DNA from: Hyphomicrobiales bacterium
Lineage (GTDB): Bacteria; Pseudomonadota; Alphaproteobacteria; Rhizobiales; Rhizobiaceae
Assembly: GCA_900472925.1 (NCBI GenBank)
Contig: UCJU01000020.1
Span: forward strand, 81,927-145,926
Reading direction: 5' to 3'
Length of the DNA stretch: 64,000 bases
A model generated the notes under the pieces. That model was not told the DNA's origin, did not search any database, and saw nothing but the letters and a program-made list of their open reading frames with translations. Made by a program: the position numbers and the translations under genes. Shown here piece after piece: positions 62,788 to 64,000 of this stretch; the stretch's first letter is position 1; each line of letters opens with the position of its first letter.

Positions 62788-63951
62788 ATGCGATTTTTTG
62801 GTCATCTGCCGTGGCGGCGCCCGGTGGGGCGTGAGGTTATGCGCGAAGAGAAGGCGGCCGGTGGGTTTCTGGTGCTGTCCGGTGAGGCCGGGCGGGCACA
62901 TTGGTCTGGCCGGGGGTATGGCGCACTGTCTCGCGAAGGCTTCATGCGCAACCCGGTGGCGCACCGGGCGGCCCGGATGGTGGCGGAGGCTGCGGCTTCT
63001 GTCAGCTGGTTGTTGTATGAGGCCGACGATGAGATTGGCGAGCATGCGCTGCTGCGGCTGCTATCGCGCCCCAACGGGCAGATGAGCGGGCCGGATTTCT
63101 TCGAGGCGCTTTACGGGCATCTGCTGCTGTCCGGCAATGGCTATATCGAGCCGCTGATGGTGGGCGAGCAGTTGCGGGAGCTGCATCTGCTGCGACCCGA
63201 CCGCGTCGGCATCATCGAGGGCGTGGATGGCTGGGTGACCGCCTATGATTACCGCGCCGAGGGCCGGGCTGCGCGGCGCATTGCTGCCGACCGCGACGGG
63301 TTGGGGCTGCTGCATCTGAAGCTGTTCAACCCGCTCGACGACCACGGCGGATTTTCACCACTGGCGGCGGCGGGTGCGGCGCTGGATCTGCACAATGCGG
63401 CTAGCATCTGGAACAAGCGGCTGCTGGACAATTCCGCCCGTCCTTCCGGCGCGCTGGTCTATCAGCCCAAGGAGGGCGGAAACCTTTCCGCCGACCAATA
63501 TGAGCGACTGAAACGGGAGCTGGAGGAAGGCTATGCGGGTGCCGTGAATGCCGGACGTCCGCTGCTGCTGGAAGGCGGGCTGGACTGGAAGAGCATGGGG
63601 CTTTCACCGAGGGATATGGACTTCATGGAGGCCAAGAACGGTGCTGCGCGTGACATTGCGCTGGCGCTGGGCGTGCCGCCCATGCTGTTGGGCATTCCCG
63701 GCGACAATACCTATGCGAATTATCAGGAAGCCAACCGGGCGTTTTACCGGCTGACCGTGCTGCCGCTCATCAATCGCACGGCTGCGAGCCTGTCGGCTTG
63801 GCTCTCGCCTTTGTTCGAGGGCGCGTTGCGGCTCGAGCCGGATCTGGACAAGATTGCAGGCCTAGCTGGCGAGCGGGATTCATTATGGGCGCGTGTTGGG
63901 GCGGCTGGGTTTTTGAGTGATGAGGAGAAGCGGGAGGCGGTGGGGTATTGA
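62788..63951 (+). CDS. GTA/HK97-family phage portal protein
   Basis: 387 aa. Portal core: MRNPVAHRAARMVAEAAASV, LLLSGNGYIEPLM, LLRPDRVGI, KLFNPLDDHGGFSPLAAAGAALDLHNAA, FMEAKNGAARDIALALGVPPMLLGIPGDNTYANYQEANRAFYRLTVLPL. This is the phage HK97 gp3 / RcGTA gp3 class, a dodecameric DNA channel. ATG at 62788. The downstream head genes lie beyond the window. Confidence 0.93.
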   Translation: MRFFGHLPWRRPVGREVMREEKAAGGFLVLSGEAGRAHWSGRGYGALSREGFMRNPVAHRAARMVAEAAASVSWLLYEADDEIGEHALLRLLSRPNGQMSGPDFFEALYGHLLLSGNGYIEPLMVGEQLRELHLLRPDRVGIIEGVDGWVTAYDYRAEGRAARRIAADRDGLGLLHLKLFNPLDDHGGFSPLAAAGAALDLHNAASIWNKRLLDNSARPSGALVYQPKEGGNLSADQYERLKRELEEGYAGAVNAGRPLLLEGGLDWKSMGLSPRDMDFMEAKNGAARDIALALGVPPMLLGIPGDNTYANYQEANRAFYRLTVLPLINRTAASLSAWLSPLFEGALRLEPDLDKIAGLAGERDSLWARVGAAGFLSDEEKREAVGY

Positions 63952-63982
63952 AGGAGTGCTGCGTCATATCGGGCGGCAGCGT

Positions 63983-64000
63983 GTGTGGCTCACCCCCCTC
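63983..64000. repeat. Palindromic repeat, fourth copy (truncated by window end)
   Basis: GGCTCACCCCCCTC is the start of a left arm of the family at 6286, 53584 and 57768. The rest is outside the window. Confidence 0.65.

Noticed and set aside
1..64000. CRISPR arrays, insertion sequences, tRNA or rRNA genes
   Set aside because: No regularly spaced direct repeats, transposase motifs or cloverleaf/rRNA-like sequences were seen on either strand.

Overview
The window comes from a rhizobial alphaproteobacterium, most likely an Agrobacterium/Rhizobium-group chromosome. Indicators are a near-textbook Ros zinc-finger regulator (142 aa, Cys2His2 finger), BioR-type boxes in front of bioY-bioB, a dmeR-dmeF cobalt/nickel module, a seven-gene Mrp/Pha antiporter operon, a DivJ-like kinase close to ros, intergenic palindromes typical of rhizobia, and a packaging cluster resembling alphaproteobacterial gene transfer agents (GTA). 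These are family-level recognitions made by reading the sequence; no database was searched.

Layout. 0.4-4.0 kb: AT-richer accessory segment with three unrecognised minus-strand proteins, a MerR metal sensor with its own operator, and dmeRF. 4.2-7.5 kb: a ProXWV-type (choline/betaine/proline class) ABC importer with a large palindromic repeat between binding-protein and permease genes. 8.1-18.3 kb: housekeeping and stress genes (oligopeptidase B, DUF930, DapA-family aldolase, deacetylase-like protein, AI-2E-type permease, glyoxalase-fold dioxygenase, Usp, hemolysin-III family, GNAT, GlxA-type regulator, rhodanese). 18.3-20.6 kb: bioY-bioB and msrB. 20.7-26.7 kb: mrpABCDEFG, nearly every gene translationally coupled. 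27.1-33.3 kb: ros, a stand-alone DnaA domain-IV-like protein coupled to a DUF6456 protein, sufE, DUF5330, a DivJ-like histidine kinase coupled to a peptidoglycan-binding-domain protein, and DUF1491. 33.3-38.5 kb: DUF2336, a small conserved protein, a DUF1214/DUF1254 pair, a sorbosone-dehydrogenase-like lipoprotein coupled to a DUF2231 protein. 38.6-41.0 kb: accessory cluster of small membrane proteins, a SUKH/SMI1 immunity-type protein and two tandem membrane paralogues. 41.2-45.1 kb: class A PBP, YcgN-type cysteine-cluster protein, class D beta-lactamase-like protein. 45.1-48.9 kb: YafQ/DinJ-type toxin-antitoxin divergent from a copper operon copA-cueR-copZ. 49-55.4 kb: small acidic and membrane proteins, a GH32 enzyme, a DUF2007-like protein, SelO, and a saccharopine-dehydrogenase-family gene divergent from an Lrp/AsnC regulator. 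55.5-57.5 kb: orphan RHH antitoxin and a large alpha/beta-hydrolase membrane protein.

58-64 kb: start of a GTA/prophage-like packaging cluster (small-terminase-position protein, large terminase, then portal). The terminase and portal genes, expected to be adjacent, are separated by about 3 kb of accessory genes: a nitrilase-superfamily hydrolase, a 35-codon gene on the opposite strand, a GH19-type muralytic enzyme, a Dabb-domain protein and a BrnT/BrnA toxin-antitoxin pair. Copies of one palindromic repeat family lie immediately before and immediately after this segment. This is the most unusual arrangement in the window. No rRNA, tRNA, CRISPR array or insertion sequence was seen.
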